Assembly (NCBI GenBank): GCA_024686215.1
Contig: JAIBDN010000007.1
Coordinates: 1-64,000, forward strand
DNA from: Gammaproteobacteria bacterium
GTDB lineage: Bacteria > Pseudomonadota > Gammaproteobacteria > Pseudomonadales > Halieaceae
Reading direction: 5' to 3'
DNA length: 64,000 bases
Position numbers and translations under genes: made by a program. The notes under the pieces are model-generated. The model ran no database searches. It saw only the letters and a program-made list of their open reading frames with translations, and had not been told where the DNA came from. Shown in pieces: positions 54,365-64,000 of this stretch; position 1 is the first letter of the stretch; each line of letters starts with the position of its first letter.

Positions 54365-57040
54365 TCAGGCGACAGCCTGTTCGTCCAGTTCTTCGCAGAC
54401 AGCGCGTTGTATGGCAGCACAGAGTGCGGGGTCAGTAATGGGTTGTTGTTTATCATCGGTGAGGATGAATACGTCCTCTACTCGCTCTCCCAGGGTTTGA
54501 ATTTTCGCGCCCTGCAGCTCTATATTGAACGCCACGAATATCTTTCCCAGGCGTGCCAGCAGTCCAGGGCGGTCGGGTGTGGCAACTTCCAGTACCGAGG
54601 TGTTATTGGCTTCATCTACCGACATACTGGTTTCAGTGGGAATGGAAAAAGACTTCATTTGCCGTGGCGTGCGTCGTTTGATGATATCGGGATAGCTGCT
54701 GTCGTCAGCCAGGGAAGCAGTTAAATGTTCCCTTATGTGCTTCAATCGCGGACCCTCATCTTCCAACGGCTGTCCGTCTGAATTAAGCACAAAGAAGGTG
54801 TCCAGGCTCATGCCGTCGTTGGCGTTGTATATCCGGGCATCATGTACGCTGAGGTCCAGCTGTTCCAGTTCAGTGCAGATTATGGAAAAAAGCTGTGCCC
54901 GGCTGCGAGCATGGATGAAAATCTGGGTGGAATTGGCGACACTGGAATCGGTAGAGTTACGCACCAGCACCAATGGCACTGCTTTATCGTAATGGCTGGC
55001 TACCGCTTCTGTATGCCAGGCGATGTCCTCGGCGCGTTCACGCATGAAATATTCATCACCGCGCTCCCGCCATAACTCGTCCAGCTCCTGCGGGGTGAAG
55101 CCGCGCCCCTCCAGCAGCTCCGCGGCAACACTGCGTATGTTGTCTATCCAGTCCTGCTTGTCCACCGGATTTCCCAGGCCACGGCGCAGGGTGCGCCCGG
55201 TCTCGGTATAGAGTTGGCGCAGCAAGCTACCGCGCCAGGCGTTCCACAGGGTTGGATTGGTGGCATTGATGTCGGCCACGGTGAGCGTGAACAGGTAGTC
55301 CAGGTGATCCTGGTCGCCCACGTGCTCTGCAAACTGTTGAATTACCTCGGGGTCAGAAATATCCTTGCGCTGCGACACCGCTGACATGATCAGGTGGTTG
55401 CGCACCAGCCACACGACGATTTCAGTGTCCTTCTCGCTCAGTCCATGCTCGCGGCAAAAGCGTTCGGCGTCTACTGCGCCCAGCTCTGAGTGGTCGCCAC
55501 CGCGGCCCTTGCCAATATCGTGGTAGAGACCAGCGATATACAGCAACTCAACCTTGGGCAGGCGCCGTGCCACGCGGCTGGATACGGGAAAGCGTTCCTC
55601 AAAGTCCGGGTAGGCAAAGCGGCGGCAGTTCTTTACCACTTCCAGTGTGTGGGCATCTACGGTATAGGTGTGAAACAGGTCATGTTGCATTTGCCCAACG
55701 ATCCTGCCGAACTCGGGCAGGTATTGCCCCAGGATGCCATAGCGGTTCATGCGACGTAATTGCCTGGCCATTTTGTAGGGGCTGCGCATGATGTCCAGGA
55801 ACATGCGCCTGTTGCTGTCGTCAGCGCGAAAATCATCGTCTATCAGATGGCTGTGGTTGCGGATCAAGCGGATGGTCGGCGCCGCGACACCGATGATGTG
55901 TTCGTGGGTTGCGCACAGCAGGAACACCTCCAGTAAAGCGCTGGGAGTTTCGCTGAACAGATCTGCGCTGCAGGCGTCAATATAGCCATTGCGGATCTGG
56001 AACCGCGCATTCAGTTGGCTGATCTCGTCTACACTGTCCTGGCGCAGGATCGCCTGGTCGAAATACTGAATCAGCACCTCGTTAAGCTGGCTAAGTGCCA
56101 GTGCCCAACGGTAGTAAACCTGCATGAACTGCTCTACTGCCAGCTTGTCGCCATCGTTAAAGCCCCACATCGCAGCGAGCTCTCTCTGGTGGTCGAATAG
56201 AAGGCGATCTTCCTCGCGGTCGTTAATCATGTGCAGTGCATAGCGCACCTGCCACATGAAATCCCGTCCGCGGACAAAAACCTCCATTTCGTCTGCATCG
56301 AGAAATTGCTGCGCCGGCAGCTCTTCCAGCGAATTTACACCATAGTGACGCTCGGCTATCCAGCCGATCAGCTGCAGGTCACGCAGGCCACCGGGTGAGC
56401 TTTTAACATTGGGCTCCAGGTTATATTCGGTGTCTGCAAACCGGTGATGGCGGGTGTTTTGTTCTTCCAGCTTGGCGCGAAAGAAATCGGCGCTACTCCA
56501 CATCTGCTTCGGGTCGGTCAGCGCGCGGACCTGCTGCAGCAACCGCTCTGTGCCACGAATGACGCGGGCTTCCATCAGGTTGGTCATTATGGTGATGTCG
56601 CCTGCAGCGCTGTCCACACACTCGGGCACAGTGCGCACACTGTGGCCAATATCCAGGCCTATATCCCATAGCAGGGTCAGGAACTGTTCCAGCAGTTGTT
56701 TGCAACTCTCACAGTTGTCACCCAGCAGGAGCAAGATGTCCACGTCTGAATGCGGGTGCAATTCACCGCGACCATAGCCGCCCACCGCGACCAGTGCCAG
56801 TTCGGCCTCACCCCAGTCCTGTTGTTCCCACAGGCAAGCCAACAGGGCGTCGATGAAGCGAGCGCGCAAGCCTATCAATTCACTGGCGGGGGTGCCTGAG
56901 CGAAATTCCTGATGCAGATAATCGGTGGCTGTTGCAATGCTCTGTTTGCAGCAGGAAACGGCATTGCCGTCGCCCAGCTGTGCCTGCAGGGCTTGTGCGT
57001 CGAATAATGCGCTGGGCAGATTTTGCGGGCTATCGCTCAA
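54365..57040 (-). CDS. glnD: Bifunctional PII uridylyltransferase/uridylyl-removing enzyme
   Basis: This 891-residue nitrogen sensor attaches or removes UMP on PII proteins according to glutamine. Domains in order are nucleotidyltransferase (GGYGRGELHPHSDVD, near 95-110), helical region, HD hydrolase (YHDIGKGRGGDHSE near 515) and two ACT domains at the C-terminus (after ~700, including TPDRPGLLARLGKIF). The TTG at 57040 fits the family N-terminus (SDSPQNLP); a longer frame to 57121 would lie inside map. It follows map by 8 bases. Confidence 0.94.
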   Translation of the reverse strand: MSDSPQNLPSALFDAQALQAQLGDGNAVSCCKQSIATATDYLHQEFRSGTPASELIGLRARFIDALLACLWEQQDWGEAELALVAVGGYGRGELHPHSDVDILLLLGDNCESCKQLLEQFLTLLWDIGLDIGHSVRTVPECVDSAAGDITIMTNLMEARVIRGTERLLQQVRALTDPKQMWSSADFFRAKLEEQNTRHHRFADTEYNLEPNVKSSPGGLRDLQLIGWIAERHYGVNSLEELPAQQFLDADEMEVFVRGRDFMWQVRYALHMINDREEDRLLFDHQRELAAMWGFNDGDKLAVEQFMQVYYRWALALSQLNEVLIQYFDQAILRQDSVDEISQLNARFQIRNGYIDACSADLFSETPSALLEVFLLCATHEHIIGVAAPTIRLIRNHSHLIDDDFRADDSNRRMFLDIMRSPYKMARQLRRMNRYGILGQYLPEFGRIVGQMQHDLFHTYTVDAHTLEVVKNCRRFAYPDFEERFPVSSRVARRLPKVELLYIAGLYHDIGKGRGGDHSELGAVDAERFCREHGLSEKDTEIVVWLVRNHLIMSAVSQRKDISDPEVIQQFAEHVGDQDHLDYLFTLTVADINATNPTLWNAWRGSLLRQLYTETGRTLRRGLGNPVDKQDWIDNIRSVAAELLEGRGFTPQELDELWRERGDEYFMRERAEDIAWHTEAVASHYDKAVPLVLVRNSTDSSVANSTQIFIHARSRAQLFSIICTELEQLDLSVHDARIYNANDGMSLDTFFVLNSDGQPLEDEGPRLKHIREHLTASLADDSSYPDIIKRRTPRQMKSFSIPTETSMSVDEANNTSVLEVATPDRPGLLARLGKIFVAFNIELQGAKIQTLGERVEDVFILTDDKQQPITDPALCAAIQRAVCEELDEQAVA

Positions 57041-57048
57041 AATAAAAC

Positions 57049-57822
57049 CTAAAAGGATTCGGTGCTGCGGCGGCTGAAAATTTCGCAGCCGTCTTGGGTT
57101 ACGCCCAGGGTATGTTCCCATTGAGCTGAGAGGCGGCCATCGCGGGTGGTGACGGTCCAGCCGTCCTTCTGGTTGAGGCGAGTTTGACGGCGGCCTGCAT
57201 TAATCATCGGTTCGATGGTGAAGGTCATGCCCTGTTCCAGGGTCAACCCGGCGCCCTTGCGCCCGTAATGCAGTACCTGCGGGTCCTCGTGGAATACCTT
57301 GCCAATCCCATGGCCACAGTATTCTCTTACCACCGAGTAGTAGTTCTTCTCCGCGTGTTGCTGGATAACATGCCCTATGTCGCCCAAGGTGGCGCCTGGG
57401 CGGACGATATCCAGGGCCTTGTACAGGCACTCCTGGGTGACCTGTATCAGACGCTGGGCATGCGGGGCGACATCGCCAACCTGCACCATGATGCTGCTAT
57501 CGCCGTGATATTCGTCCTTGATCACAGTGACATCGATATTGACTATATCGCCATTTTTCAGCTTCTTGGTGTCAGAGGGGATGCCGTGACAGACCACATC
57601 ATTGATGGAGGTGCAAATAGACCGCGGGAAGCCGTTATAGTTTAGTGGGGCGGGGATTGCCGCCTGGGTACCGGTAATGTAGTCGTGGCATATGCGGTCC
57701 AGTTCCCCGGTGGTGATCCCGACTTGTACGTGGGGTTCGATCATTTCCAGTACTTCCGCGGCAAGGGCGCCGGCTACGCGCATGCGCTGTATTTCCTCCG
57801 CCGTTTTGATCGTTACGCTCAT
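57049..57822 (-). CDS. map: Methionine aminopeptidase, type I
   Basis: This 257-residue enzyme removes initiator methionine. Metal ligands D97, D108, H170, E203 and E235 and the catalytic H79 can be seen, at the positions of E. coli MetAP. The N-terminal region MSVTIKTAEEIQRMRVAGALA is typical. It is divergent from rpsB, as in many bacteria, with a 314-base shared upstream region. Confidence 0.95.
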   Translation of the reverse strand: MSVTIKTAEEIQRMRVAGALAAEVLEMIEPHVQVGITTGELDRICHDYITGTQAAIPAPLNYNGFPRSICTSINDVVCHGIPSDTKKLKNGDIVNIDVTVIKDEYHGDSSIMVQVGDVAPHAQRLIQVTQECLYKALDIVRPGATLGDIGHVIQQHAEKNYYSVVREYCGHGIGKVFHEDPQVLHYGRKGAGLTLEQGMTFTIEPMINAGRRQTRLNQKDGWTVTTRDGRLSAQWEHTLGVTQDGCEIFSRRSTESF

Positions 57823-57973
57823 CTATAACCTATTGATAAATATAATAAAATAGTAATTTTCAGGTTTTTGGTCCCGCTCCGGGGAGGCACATTCTACCCT
57901 ATTCGCGACGCAAATGAGTAATTACAGGGTAAGCGGTGGCGGTAAAGGCCTTTAATCCCTGCCCTGCTTGTGG

Positions 57974-58136
57974 TATAAAGCGCGCCTCTTTTTGCGGAGG
58001 TGGCCTGTCTCAGGCAAGTTTCGTTGAAGGGAAAACTAAAGACACACACATATCAACACCTGTTCCAGGGTGCCGGTTTGACTGGTTTGGTTACAGGGGT
58101 ATGTGGAGGCTTAACCCAATTACTAAGGTATTTATT
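57974..58136 (+). promoter_or_regulatory. rpsB promoter and structured leader
   Basis: A TATAAA box at 57974-57979 is a likely -10 element for rpsB; the -35 (TTTAAT, 57951-57956) is weak. The transcript would carry a long leader of about 150 bases with a GGGTGCCGG...CTTAACCC pairing near 58070-58117, like the S2-binding leaders described upstream of rpsB. That would allow feedback by free protein S2. An AAGGTA site precedes ATG 58137. The rest of the map/rpsB gap (57823-57950) shows an AT-rich stretch near map that probably holds its promoter. Confidence 0.45.
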
Positions 58137-58997
58137 ATGTCGCAAGTAAGCATGCGCGAACTGCTTCAGGCAGGCGCCCATTTCGGTCACCAGACCCGTT
58201 ATTGGAACCCCAAGATGGATCAATACATCTTTGGTGCCCGTAACAAGATCCACATCATCAACCTCGAGCACACCGTTCCCGCCTTCAATGAAGCGCTGGA
58301 TATGGTCAAGCGGCTGGCAGGAAACAAGAACAAGATCATGTTTGTCGGTACCAAGCGTGCTGCAGGCAAGGTCATCAAAGAGCAGGCGGAACGTTCCGGT
58401 ATGCCCTATGTCAGCCACCGCTGGCTGGGCGGCATGCTCACCAACTACAAAACGATTCGAGCTTCCATCAAGCGTCTGCGTGACCTCGAAGCGCAGCAAG
58501 GTGATGGCACGTTTGAGCGCCTGACCAAGAAAGAGGCGCTGATGCGTACGCGCACCATGGAAAAGCTGGAGCGCAGTATTGGCGGGATCAAGGAAATGGG
58601 CGGTCTCCCGGACGCGCTGTTTGTAGCGGACGTTGATCACGAGCGTATCGCCATTACCGAAGCTAACAAGCTGGGTATCCCGGTAATCGGTATCGTCGAT
58701 ACCAACAGCAACCCCGATGGTGTCGATTACATCATTCCCGGTAATGACGACGCCATCCGCGCCGTCAAGCTGTACGTTACTGCGGTTGCCGACGCTTGCC
58801 TGGCAGGTAAAATTGAGTCTGGCGAAGCGGTTTCGGTCAAGGACGAGTTTGTCGAAGAAGGCGGCGTGGCCGAAGCTGAACCCGAAGCGGTTGTAGCTGC
58901 AGCCCCGGAAGCTGTGGCAGAGGCCGCTGCACCGGAAGTTGCCGTTGCACCTGAAGCTGCCGAAGCTCCCAAAGCACCGGAAGCTGCTGCCGAGTAA
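58137..58997 (+). CDS. rpsB: 30S ribosomal protein S2
   Basis: This 286-residue small-subunit protein contacts S1 at the platform. The N-terminal [20 protein letters not shown] and [17 protein letters not shown] are standard. The last ~45 residues are an Ala/Glu/Pro-rich tail ([18 protein letters not shown]) not present in E. coli S2 (241 residues). ATG 58137 is chosen over a much longer frame from 57936, which includes the leader. The tsf gene follows across an attenuator-like terminator. Confidence 0.96.
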   Translation: MSQVSMRELLQAGAHFGHQTRYWNPKMDQYIFGARNKIHIINLEHTVPAFNEALDMVKRLAGNKNKIMFVGTKRAAGKVIKEQAERSGMPYVSHRWLGGMLTNYKTIRASIKRLRDLEAQQGDGTFERLTKKEALMRTRTMEKLERSIGGIKEMGGLPDALFVADVDHERIAITEANKLGIPVIGIVDTNSNPDGVDYIIPGNDDAIRAVKLYVTAVADACLAGKIESGEAVSVKDEFVEEGGVAEAEPEAVVAAAPEAVAEAAAPEVAVAPEAAEAPKAPEAAAE

Positions 58998-59009
58998 TTC
59001 GGGGCGCTC

Positions 59010-59035
59010 TGGTGCCGGCAAAGCCCGGCACCAGT
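59010..59035 (+). other. Strong hairpin between rpsB and tsf
   Basis: CTGGTGCCGG pairs with CCGGCACCAG around a short CAAAGC loop. No T-run follows. It sits 13 bases after the rpsB stop and just before the terminator-like hairpin at 59048. It may stabilise the rpsB mRNA 3' end or pause RNA polymerase. Confidence 0.5.
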
Positions 59036-59047
59036 AACCAAATTAAT

Positions 59048-59073
59048 CCCCGGTGCCAAGACCGGGGTTTTTT
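59048..59073 (+). terminator. Intrinsic terminator/attenuator between rpsB and tsf
   Basis: CCCCGGT-GCCAAG-ACCGGGG is a 7-bp stem followed by six Ts. It stands between two genes usually cotranscribed, so it probably reduces tsf expression relative to rpsB by partial termination. An AAGAGGAG ribosome-binding site for tsf follows 30 bases later. Confidence 0.8.
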
Positions 59074-59119
59074 ATATTTACAGTTCCAGATTCCTGGGGT
59101 TTCAAGAGGAGTAGTACCA

Positions 59120-59977
59120 ATGTCTGCAGCACTGGTTAAAGAATTACGTGAGCGCACCGGCCTGGGCCTGCTGGAGTGTAAGAGAGCCCTGGCAGCTGCC
59201 GGTGGTGATGTAGAGCTGGCGATTGAAGAGATGCGCAAGTCCAGTGGGATGAAGGCGGCCAAGAAAGCTGGCCGTACCGCCGCTGATGGCGTGGTGGTAA
59301 CGCGTATCGCAGAAGATGGCAGCTACGGCATTGCTGTGGAAGTCAATAGTGAGACAGATTTTGTCGCGCGCGACGAAAATTTCCTGGGCTTCGTCAGCAG
59401 CGTGGTGGAAGCCGCTTTCGCCGCGAAGCAGACAGATGTTGCCGCGGTAATGGCGGGAGAGCTGGAGGCTGCGCGTGAAGCACTGGTGCAGAAAATTGGT
59501 GAGAATATCAGTGTGCGTCGTATTGAGCTGGTTAGCGCGGATGCGGGTGTGGTCGGCGCCTATGTGCACGGTAACAGCCGTATCGCCGTTCTGGTTGAGC
59601 TCAAGGGCGGTGACCAGGATCTGGCCAAAGATATCGCCATGCACGTGGCTGCGGTAAACCCTCAGGTGGTTGCCCCCGGCGACATGTCTGAGGAGGTGCT
59701 GGCCAAAGAAAAGGAAATCTTTACTGCCCAGGCCCAGGACTCTGGTAAGCCTGCTGAAATTATCGAGAAGATGATTGGTGGCCGTATCAAGAAGTTCCTG
59801 GCTGAAAACAGCCTGACAGAGCAAGCCTTCGTTAAAGACCCTGACGTGACTGTAGGCAAATTGGCCGCTAACGCCGGTGCTGAGGTCGCTTCTTTTGTGC
59901 GCTTCGAAGTGGGCGAGGGTATTGAAGTCGAGAAAGTCGATTTTGCCGAGGAAGTGGCGGCACAGCTCAAGGGCTAA
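59120..59977 (+). CDS. tsf: Elongation factor Ts
   Basis: This 285-residue nucleotide exchange factor for EF-Tu has the N-terminal UBA-like domain ([20 protein letters not shown]) and the [10 protein letters not shown] contact for EF-Tu. The coiled-coil and C-terminal module are of standard length. ATG 59120 follows AAGAGGAG at a good distance; an upstream in-frame start at 59012 would cross the terminator hairpin. Confidence 0.96.
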   Translation: MSAALVKELRERTGLGLLECKRALAAAGGDVELAIEEMRKSSGMKAAKKAGRTAADGVVVTRIAEDGSYGIAVEVNSETDFVARDENFLGFVSSVVEAAFAAKQTDVAAVMAGELEAAREALVQKIGENISVRRIELVSADAGVVGAYVHGNSRIAVLVELKGGDQDLAKDIAMHVAAVNPQVVAPGDMSEEVLAKEKEIFTAQAQDSGKPAEIIEKMIGGRIKKFLAENSLTEQAFVKDPDVTVGKLAANAGAEVASFVRFEVGEGIEVEKVDFAEEVAAQLKG

Positions 59978-60000
59978 GCTGCTTTTCGCTGGATTTTGAA

Positions 60001-60023
60001 ACGGGGCTTCGGCCCCGTTTTTT
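60001..60023 (+). terminator. Intrinsic terminator after tsf
   Basis: ACGGGGC-TTCG-GCCCCGT is a 7-bp stem closed by a stable UUCG tetraloop and followed by a T-run. It separates rpsB-tsf from the pyrH-frr-uppS-cdsA-dxr set. The following ~230 bases to pyrH contain no gene; a promoter is expected there, but no convincing pair of boxes was found. Confidence 0.88.
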
Positions 60024-60254
60024 GTGGCCTGCATTTTATACTGCGAAAGCTTGGCCCGCGTGATGATTGTGGCTGTAGGCCTTGTCAGGACATGCGCCTA
60101 TGTATGCGCTTCCGGCGTGACCTGGGCGGGTCCGCTCGGGGGTTGTGAGAGGGCGAAGTGGTCTTGTCCAATAATCCAGATTTTTAGCCAAGACAGGCTA
60201 GGGAGATGGCGCGATGTCCTGTAACATACGCTCCAGTTTTGGGAGAGGATGTTT

Positions 60255-60980
60255 ATGCCACAGGCAACGGCGGACAAGAAGTACCAGCGCATACTGCTCA
60301 AGCTTAGCGGTGAGGCGCTGACCGGCAAAGAGAACTTCGGTATTGACCCCAGGATTCTCGACCATATGGCCCTGGAAGTGGGTCAGCTGGTGGGCATCGG
60401 TGTGCAGGTTGGTCTGGTCGTTGGCGGGGGTAATTTGTTTCGCGGTGCAGCCCTGCAGGCTGCGGGTCTGGACCGGGTAACGGGTGACCATATGGGCATG
60501 CTGGCAACAGTGATGAACGCCCTGGCCCTGCGCGATGCACTGGAGCGCAGCAATATTGCGACCCAGGTGATGTCTGCCATACCCATGAGCGGTGTAGTGG
60601 ATCACTACGATTCGCGCAAGGCGATCAGGGCCTTGAGCAATGGCGATGTGGTCATTTTTGCCGCCGGTACGGGCAACCCGTTTTTCACCACTGATTCGTC
60701 AGCTTGCCTGCGCGGTATCGAGGTGGGGGCCGATCTGGTGCTTAAAGCCACCAAGGTCGACGGCGTATATTCGGCAGATCCGATGAAAGTGCCTGATGCA
60801 ACCAAGTATGACCGGCTTACTTACGATGAAGTGCTGGACAAAAAGCTCGAGGTGATGGATTTGACTGCCATCTTGTTGTGTAGAGAGCACAATATGCCGC
60901 TACGGGTGTTCGAGATGGAGAAAAAAGGGGCGCTATTGAATATTGTCAGGGGTGGCCAGGACGGCACCCTGATCGAGTAG
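60255..60980 (+). CDS. pyrH: Uridylate kinase
   Basis: This 241-residue bacterial UMP kinase of the amino-acid kinase fold has the N-terminal [12 protein letters not shown], the nucleotide-binding VGGGNLFRG and [13 protein letters not shown] and the C-terminal GTLI. It makes UDP and is regulated by GTP and UTP in relatives. ATG 60255 is preferred because the GGGAGAGG site lies 6-7 bases upstream; ATG 60249 touches it. Confidence 0.95.
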   Translation: MPQATADKKYQRILLKLSGEALTGKENFGIDPRILDHMALEVGQLVGIGVQVGLVVGGGNLFRGAALQAAGLDRVTGDHMGMLATVMNALALRDALERSNIATQVMSAIPMSGVVDHYDSRKAIRALSNGDVVIFAAGTGNPFFTTDSSACLRGIEVGADLVLKATKVDGVYSADPMKVPDATKYDRLTYDEVLDKKLEVMDLTAILLCREHNMPLRVFEMEKKGALLNIVRGGQDGTLIE

Positions 60981-61006
60981 CGATTAGATCCCGGAGGGAG
61001 ACGCAA

Positions 61007-61564
61007 GTGATTGAAGATATAAAAACCGAAGCCGGCGAGCGCATGGAAAAAAGTCTGGATGCGCTGAGCCATAACTTCAACAAGATACGCACCGGTCGTG
61101 CCCATCCCAGTTTACTGGATGGTATAAAAATCGACTACTACGGCTCGTTGACACCACTCAACCAGGTCGCCAACGTTAACGTGGAAGATGCACGTACCTT
61201 GTCACTCACTGCCTGGGATAAATCCATGATTCCGGCTATCGAGAAGGCCATCATGAAGTCGGATCTGGGCCTGAATCCGGCTACTGCGGGTGAAGTTATG
61301 CGTATCCCCATGCCTATGTTGACGGAAGAAACACGCAAGGGTTTTATTCGCCAGGCGCGCCACGAGGCTGAATCTGCGCGGGTATCGGTGCGCAATGCGC
61401 GTCGCGATGCCATGGCCATGCTCAAGGAGATGGTTAAGGACAAGGAGATCGGTGAGGACGACGAGCGTCGTGGTCAGGAGGCAGTACAGAAGTTGACCGA
61501 TGCTTATGTTGCCAAGGTCGAGAAGTTATTGGGCTCTAAAGAAGCCGACCTGATGGAAATCTAG
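61007..61564 (+). CDS. frr: Ribosome recycling factor
   Basis: This 185-residue factor acts with EF-G to split post-termination ribosomes. The three-helix bundle includes [15 protein letters not shown] and [27 protein letters not shown], both nearly invariant. The start is GTG 61007 after GGAGGGAG. It lies 26 bases after pyrH and 17 before uppS. Confidence 0.96.
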   Translation: MIEDIKTEAGERMEKSLDALSHNFNKIRTGRAHPSLLDGIKIDYYGSLTPLNQVANVNVEDARTLSLTAWDKSMIPAIEKAIMKSDLGLNPATAGEVMRIPMPMLTEETRKGFIRQARHEAESARVSVRNARRDAMAMLKEMVKDKEIGEDDERRGQEAVQKLTDAYVAKVEKLLGSKEADLMEI

Positions 61565-61581
61565 GTCCTCCCGGTTACCCC

Positions 61582-62364
61582 GTGTCCGATACTGAAAACG
61601 AAGCCGCTTCCTACGACAGCTTGATCACTGTTGTGCCCCGACATGTCGCCATTATCATGGACGGCAATAATCGCTGGGCCAAGCGCGAGGGTGTCCCTGG
61701 CCCGTCAGGTCACCGTGCGGGGGTAGAGGCGGTGCGCGGCATGCTGCGCGCCTGTCAGCATCACGGGGTGGAAGTGCTGACCCTGTTTGCCTTCAGCAGC
61801 GAGAACTGGGGTCGACCGCTTCCCGAAGTCAGGGCCTTGTTGGCTTTGCTGTCGCGTTATCTGCGCAACGAAGTCCGCGAGCTGCACAAAGACGGCATAT
61901 GCATGCGCTTTATTGGTCAGCGTGAGCGCTTCAGTGCTCGGCTGCAAAAGCTGATGCGCCAGGCCGAGCATCTTACGAAGAACAATACCGGGGCCACTGT
62001 GGTCATCGCTGTAGATTATGGTGGCCGTTGGGACGTCGCGCAGGCGGCGGGGAAATTGGCGCTCCAGGTGCGTGAAGGTAAGCTCCAGCCTGAGGATATC
62101 ACCGCGGAAATGATTGACGAGCAGGTGGCACTGAGTGATCTGCCGCGACCAGATTTGTGTATCCGTACCGGAGGAGACGCGCGTATCAGTAATTTTATGT
62201 TATGGCATTTCGCTTATACCGAACTGTATTTCACCAATACCCTGTGGCCTGATTTTAGCGAACTGGAGTTTGCTCGCGCGCTGGCCGACTACGGTCGCCG
62301 GGAGCGGCGCTACGGTTTGCGTGAGCCGGATGGCCTGGTAGCGGGGGGCGATCTCGATGCTTAA
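61582..62364 (+). CDS. uppS: Undecaprenyl diphosphate synthase
   Basis: This 260-residue cis-prenyltransferase makes the C55 lipid carrier for peptidoglycan and O-antigen. D27 in IIMDGNNRWAKR binds the magnesium-substrate complex; SSENWGRP and RPDLCIRTGGDARISNFMLW are the usual later motifs. The start is GTG 61582. The 3' end overlaps cdsA by 8 bases. Confidence 0.95.
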   Translation: MSDTENEAASYDSLITVVPRHVAIIMDGNNRWAKREGVPGPSGHRAGVEAVRGMLRACQHHGVEVLTLFAFSSENWGRPLPEVRALLALLSRYLRNEVRELHKDGICMRFIGQRERFSARLQKLMRQAEHLTKNNTGATVVIAVDYGGRWDVAQAAGKLALQVREGKLQPEDITAEMIDEQVALSDLPRPDLCIRTGGDARISNFMLWHFAYTELYFTNTLWPDFSELEFARALADYGRRERRYGLREPDGLVAGGDLDA

Positions 62365-63193
62365 GCAACGGGTGATTACTGGTCTAATCATGGCCGGTCT
62401 GTTTCTGGCTGCTGTGGTGTTCCTGCCCTTGCCGGCACTGGCTGTAGCTTTTGGGCTGGTGGTGGCCGCGGGCAGCTGGGAGTGGTCGCGACTCGCCGGT
62501 TGGCAGTCCCCGCTCACGCGCTCCGTATACGTGTTGGTGCTGATCGCGCTTATCGCTGCGCTTTATCACTATTGCCAGTTGGGTAATGATCCACTGCCAG
62601 AGCAGGTACAGCCATTCCTGGGCATGGCCTGTTTGTGGTGGTCTTTTGCCCTGCTCTGGGTAAAGAGTTATCCCTTGAGTGCAGTGCTGTGGCGGACGGT
62701 TTTTATGCGCAGCCTGATGGGTTTTCTTATTCTGGCACCGGCCTGGCTGGCCGCTGTATTCTTGCTGAGCTTTCCACGTGGTGGGTTGTTGGTTGTGGTG
62801 ATGGTATTGATCGTTGCAGCTGCCGATATCGGCGCTTATTTTTCCGGTAAGACCTTTGGTAAGCACAAGCTGGCGGAAAAGGTCAGTCCGGCCAAAACCT
62901 GGGAAGGTTTCTGGGGGGGTATGGCCGGCTGCGTATTGCTGGCGGTGCTGTTGTGGTACTTGTTGCCTGAGCAGTCCGCGCATATAGGCCTGGTTTCGGT
63001 GATTGCCGTCACGGTCACCACCGCATTGGCGTCGGTGGTCGGTGATCTCAGTGTGAGCATGGTTAAACGTGAAACCGGCGTAAAAGATAGTGGTAGCCTG
63101 TTGCCAGGACATGGCGGTGTTCTCGATCGCCTGGATAGTATCTGCGGCGCAGCCCCTGTGTTTGCCCTCGGTCTGCTGCTGGCAGGATGGTAA
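62357..63193 (+). CDS. cdsA: Phosphatidate cytidylyltransferase
   Basis: This 278-residue multi-helix membrane enzyme makes CDP-diacylglycerol. The C-terminal signature near 220-265 is clear: [21 protein letters not shown], then [15 protein letters not shown]. It overlaps uppS upstream and dxr downstream (TAATG), so the genes are coupled. The length is typical of the short gammaproteobacterial form. Confidence 0.95.
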   Translation: MLKQRVITGLIMAGLFLAAVVFLPLPALAVAFGLVVAAGSWEWSRLAGWQSPLTRSVYVLVLIALIAALYHYCQLGNDPLPEQVQPFLGMACLWWSFALLWVKSYPLSAVLWRTVFMRSLMGFLILAPAWLAAVFLLSFPRGGLLVVVMVLIVAAADIGAYFSGKTFGKHKLAEKVSPAKTWEGFWGGMAGCVLLAVLLWYLLPEQSAHIGLVSVIAVTVTTALASVVGDLSVSMVKRETGVKDSGSLLPGHGGVLDRLDSICGAAPVFALGLLLAGW

Positions 63194-64000
63194 TGGCGGT
63201 GCAGCCTCGCTCGATTGCCGTATTGGGCTCCACCGGTTCCATCGGTGTCAACACCCTGGATGTGATCGCTCGTCACCCCGATCGCTTTCAGGTATACGCG
63301 CTGGCTGCGAACACCTCTGTAGATGCCATGTTGGCCCAGTGTGAGGCTTTCCAGCCGCGTTATGCATTGATGATGGATGAAGCCGCTGCAGATTTGCTGC
63401 GTCAGCGCATGCCGGCATCTTGCCCTACAGAAGTATTGTGCGGTCAGCAGGATCTTGCGCGGGTGGTTGCAGCACCGGAAGTTGATGCGGTAATGGCCGC
63501 CATTGTCGGAGCAGCCGGCTTGCCTTCTACCCTGGCTGCTGCGCATGCGGGAAAAACTCTACTGCTGGCCAACAAGGAGTCCCTGGTCATGGGCGGGCAC
63601 CTGCTGATGCAGGCAGTGCGCGAATCCGGAGCACGGCTGTTGCCAATTGACAGTGAGCACAACGCGATTTTCCAGTGCATGCCTGTTGCCGCGGATGCCA
63701 CGCCGTCATTGAGAGGTGTGAGTAAAGTGCTGCTGACCGCTTCAGGTGGCCCCTTTCGCGATTGGGATTATGAGCGCATGCGCGAGGCCACGCCGGACCA
63801 GGCTTGCGCCCATCCCAACTGGTCAATGGGGCGCAAGATATCTGTGGACTCTGCCAGTTTGATGAATAAGGGGTTGGAATTTATTGAAGCCTGCTGGATT
63901 TTTGATCTGCTACCAGAGGCGGTAGACGTGGTTGTACACCCCCAGAGCATCATTCATTCCATGGTGCAGTACCGCGATGGCTCGGTACTGGCACAGTTGG
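63193..64000 (+). CDS. dxr: 1-deoxy-D-xylulose 5-phosphate reductoisomerase, N-terminal part (window edge)
   Basis: About 269 residues of the enzyme are present before the window ends. It makes methylerythritol phosphate in isoprenoid synthesis. The NADPH-binding GSTGSIG at 12-18, [12 protein letters not shown], the catalytic-site [13 protein letters not shown], and [20 protein letters not shown] are all intact. The ATG at 63193 overlaps the cdsA stop by one base. Truncation is due to the window edge. Confidence 0.95.
   Translation, partial: MAVQPRSIAVLGSTGSIGVNTLDVIARHPDRFQVYALAANTSVDAMLAQCEAFQPRYALMMDEAAADLLRQRMPASCPTEVLCGQQDLARVVAAPEVDAVMAAIVGAAGLPSTLAAAHAGKTLLLANKESLVMGGHLLMQAVRESGARLLPIDSEHNAIFQCMPVAADATPSLRGVSKVLLTASGGPFRDWDYERMREATPDQACAHPNWSMGRKISVDSASLMNKGLEFIEACWIFDLLPEAVDVVVHPQSIIHSMVQYRDGSVLAQL

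Noticed and set aside
57936-58136. N-terminal extension of rpsB
   Set aside because: The in-frame extension crosses the likely promoter and leader; S2 homology begins at the ATG at 58137 with its own ribosome-binding site.

Overview
The window is chromosomal DNA of a gammaproteobacterium. The evidence is gene order: DUF2066-hda beside purM; dapA-bamC-MBL hydrolase; map-glnD-dapC with yffB-dapD-dapE; and rpsB-tsf-pyrH-frr-uppS-cdsA-dxr. The GC-rich codon use and the mix of lipid/steroid-type enzymes, an MCE lipid transporter and RND export suggest a marine Cellvibrionales/Halieaceae-like bacterium. That placement is inference and was not tested. Coding density is high, and many genes overlap by 1 or 4 bases (TGATG, ATGA).

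Layout. 1-2.05 kb: purM start (partial), a DUF2066 protein and hda (replication control). 2.05-5.4 kb, minus strand: SDR, queuosine-precursor transporter, methionine-type aminotransferase and omega-amidase as one overlapping run. 5.7-12.8 kb: a PTPS-III-like pterin enzyme, aquaporin Z, oligopeptidase A, a DEAD-box helicase and a symporter fused to a substrate-binding domain. 12.9-14.8 kb: an exported phosphatase fused to a kinase-like domain. 14.9-23.5 kb: quinone reductase, GNAT, cysK, a candidate small RNA with its own terminator, nitroreductase-TlpA-YihY, then arsC-like, WrbA-like, DUF2069 and sppA. 23.6-29 kb: RND pump and adaptor, MscS. 29.1-35.9 kb: MaoC, NUDIX, Tat flavoprotein plus cytochrome c, thiolase plus DUF35, SRAP, SDR. 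35.9-39.4 kb: a four-gene MCE/Mla-type ABC operon. 39.4-43.7 kb: DUF3806 protein, dapA, bamC, MBL hydrolase, acyltransferase. 43.7-49.1 kb: LRR lipoprotein, a cyclase-homology protein with an HD phosphodiesterase-like partner, rsmJ, a TraB/GumN protein and an SDR. 49.1-57.8 kb, minus strand: map-glnD-dapC-nth, a palindrome cluster, then yffB-dapD-dapE. 57.9-64 kb: rpsB to dxr, covering translation, UMP kinase, ribosome recycling and isoprenoid/phospholipid precursors.

The most unusual items are three. (1) A cluster of three nested long palindromes lies at 51869-52465. They share a near-identical ~65-bp core, but their self-complementary arms differ from copy to copy. (2) A secreted PPP-type phosphatase is joined to a PI3/4K- or FAM20-like kinase domain. 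(3) A class III cyclase homologue with altered active-site residues sits 7 bases upstream of an HD protein whose motifs resemble cyclic-nucleotide phosphodiesterases. An orphan terminator upstream of cysK also points to an unannotated small RNA. Most of the rest is standard gammaproteobacterial housekeeping. Functions assigned to the SDR, thiolase and flavoprotein genes are family-level only.
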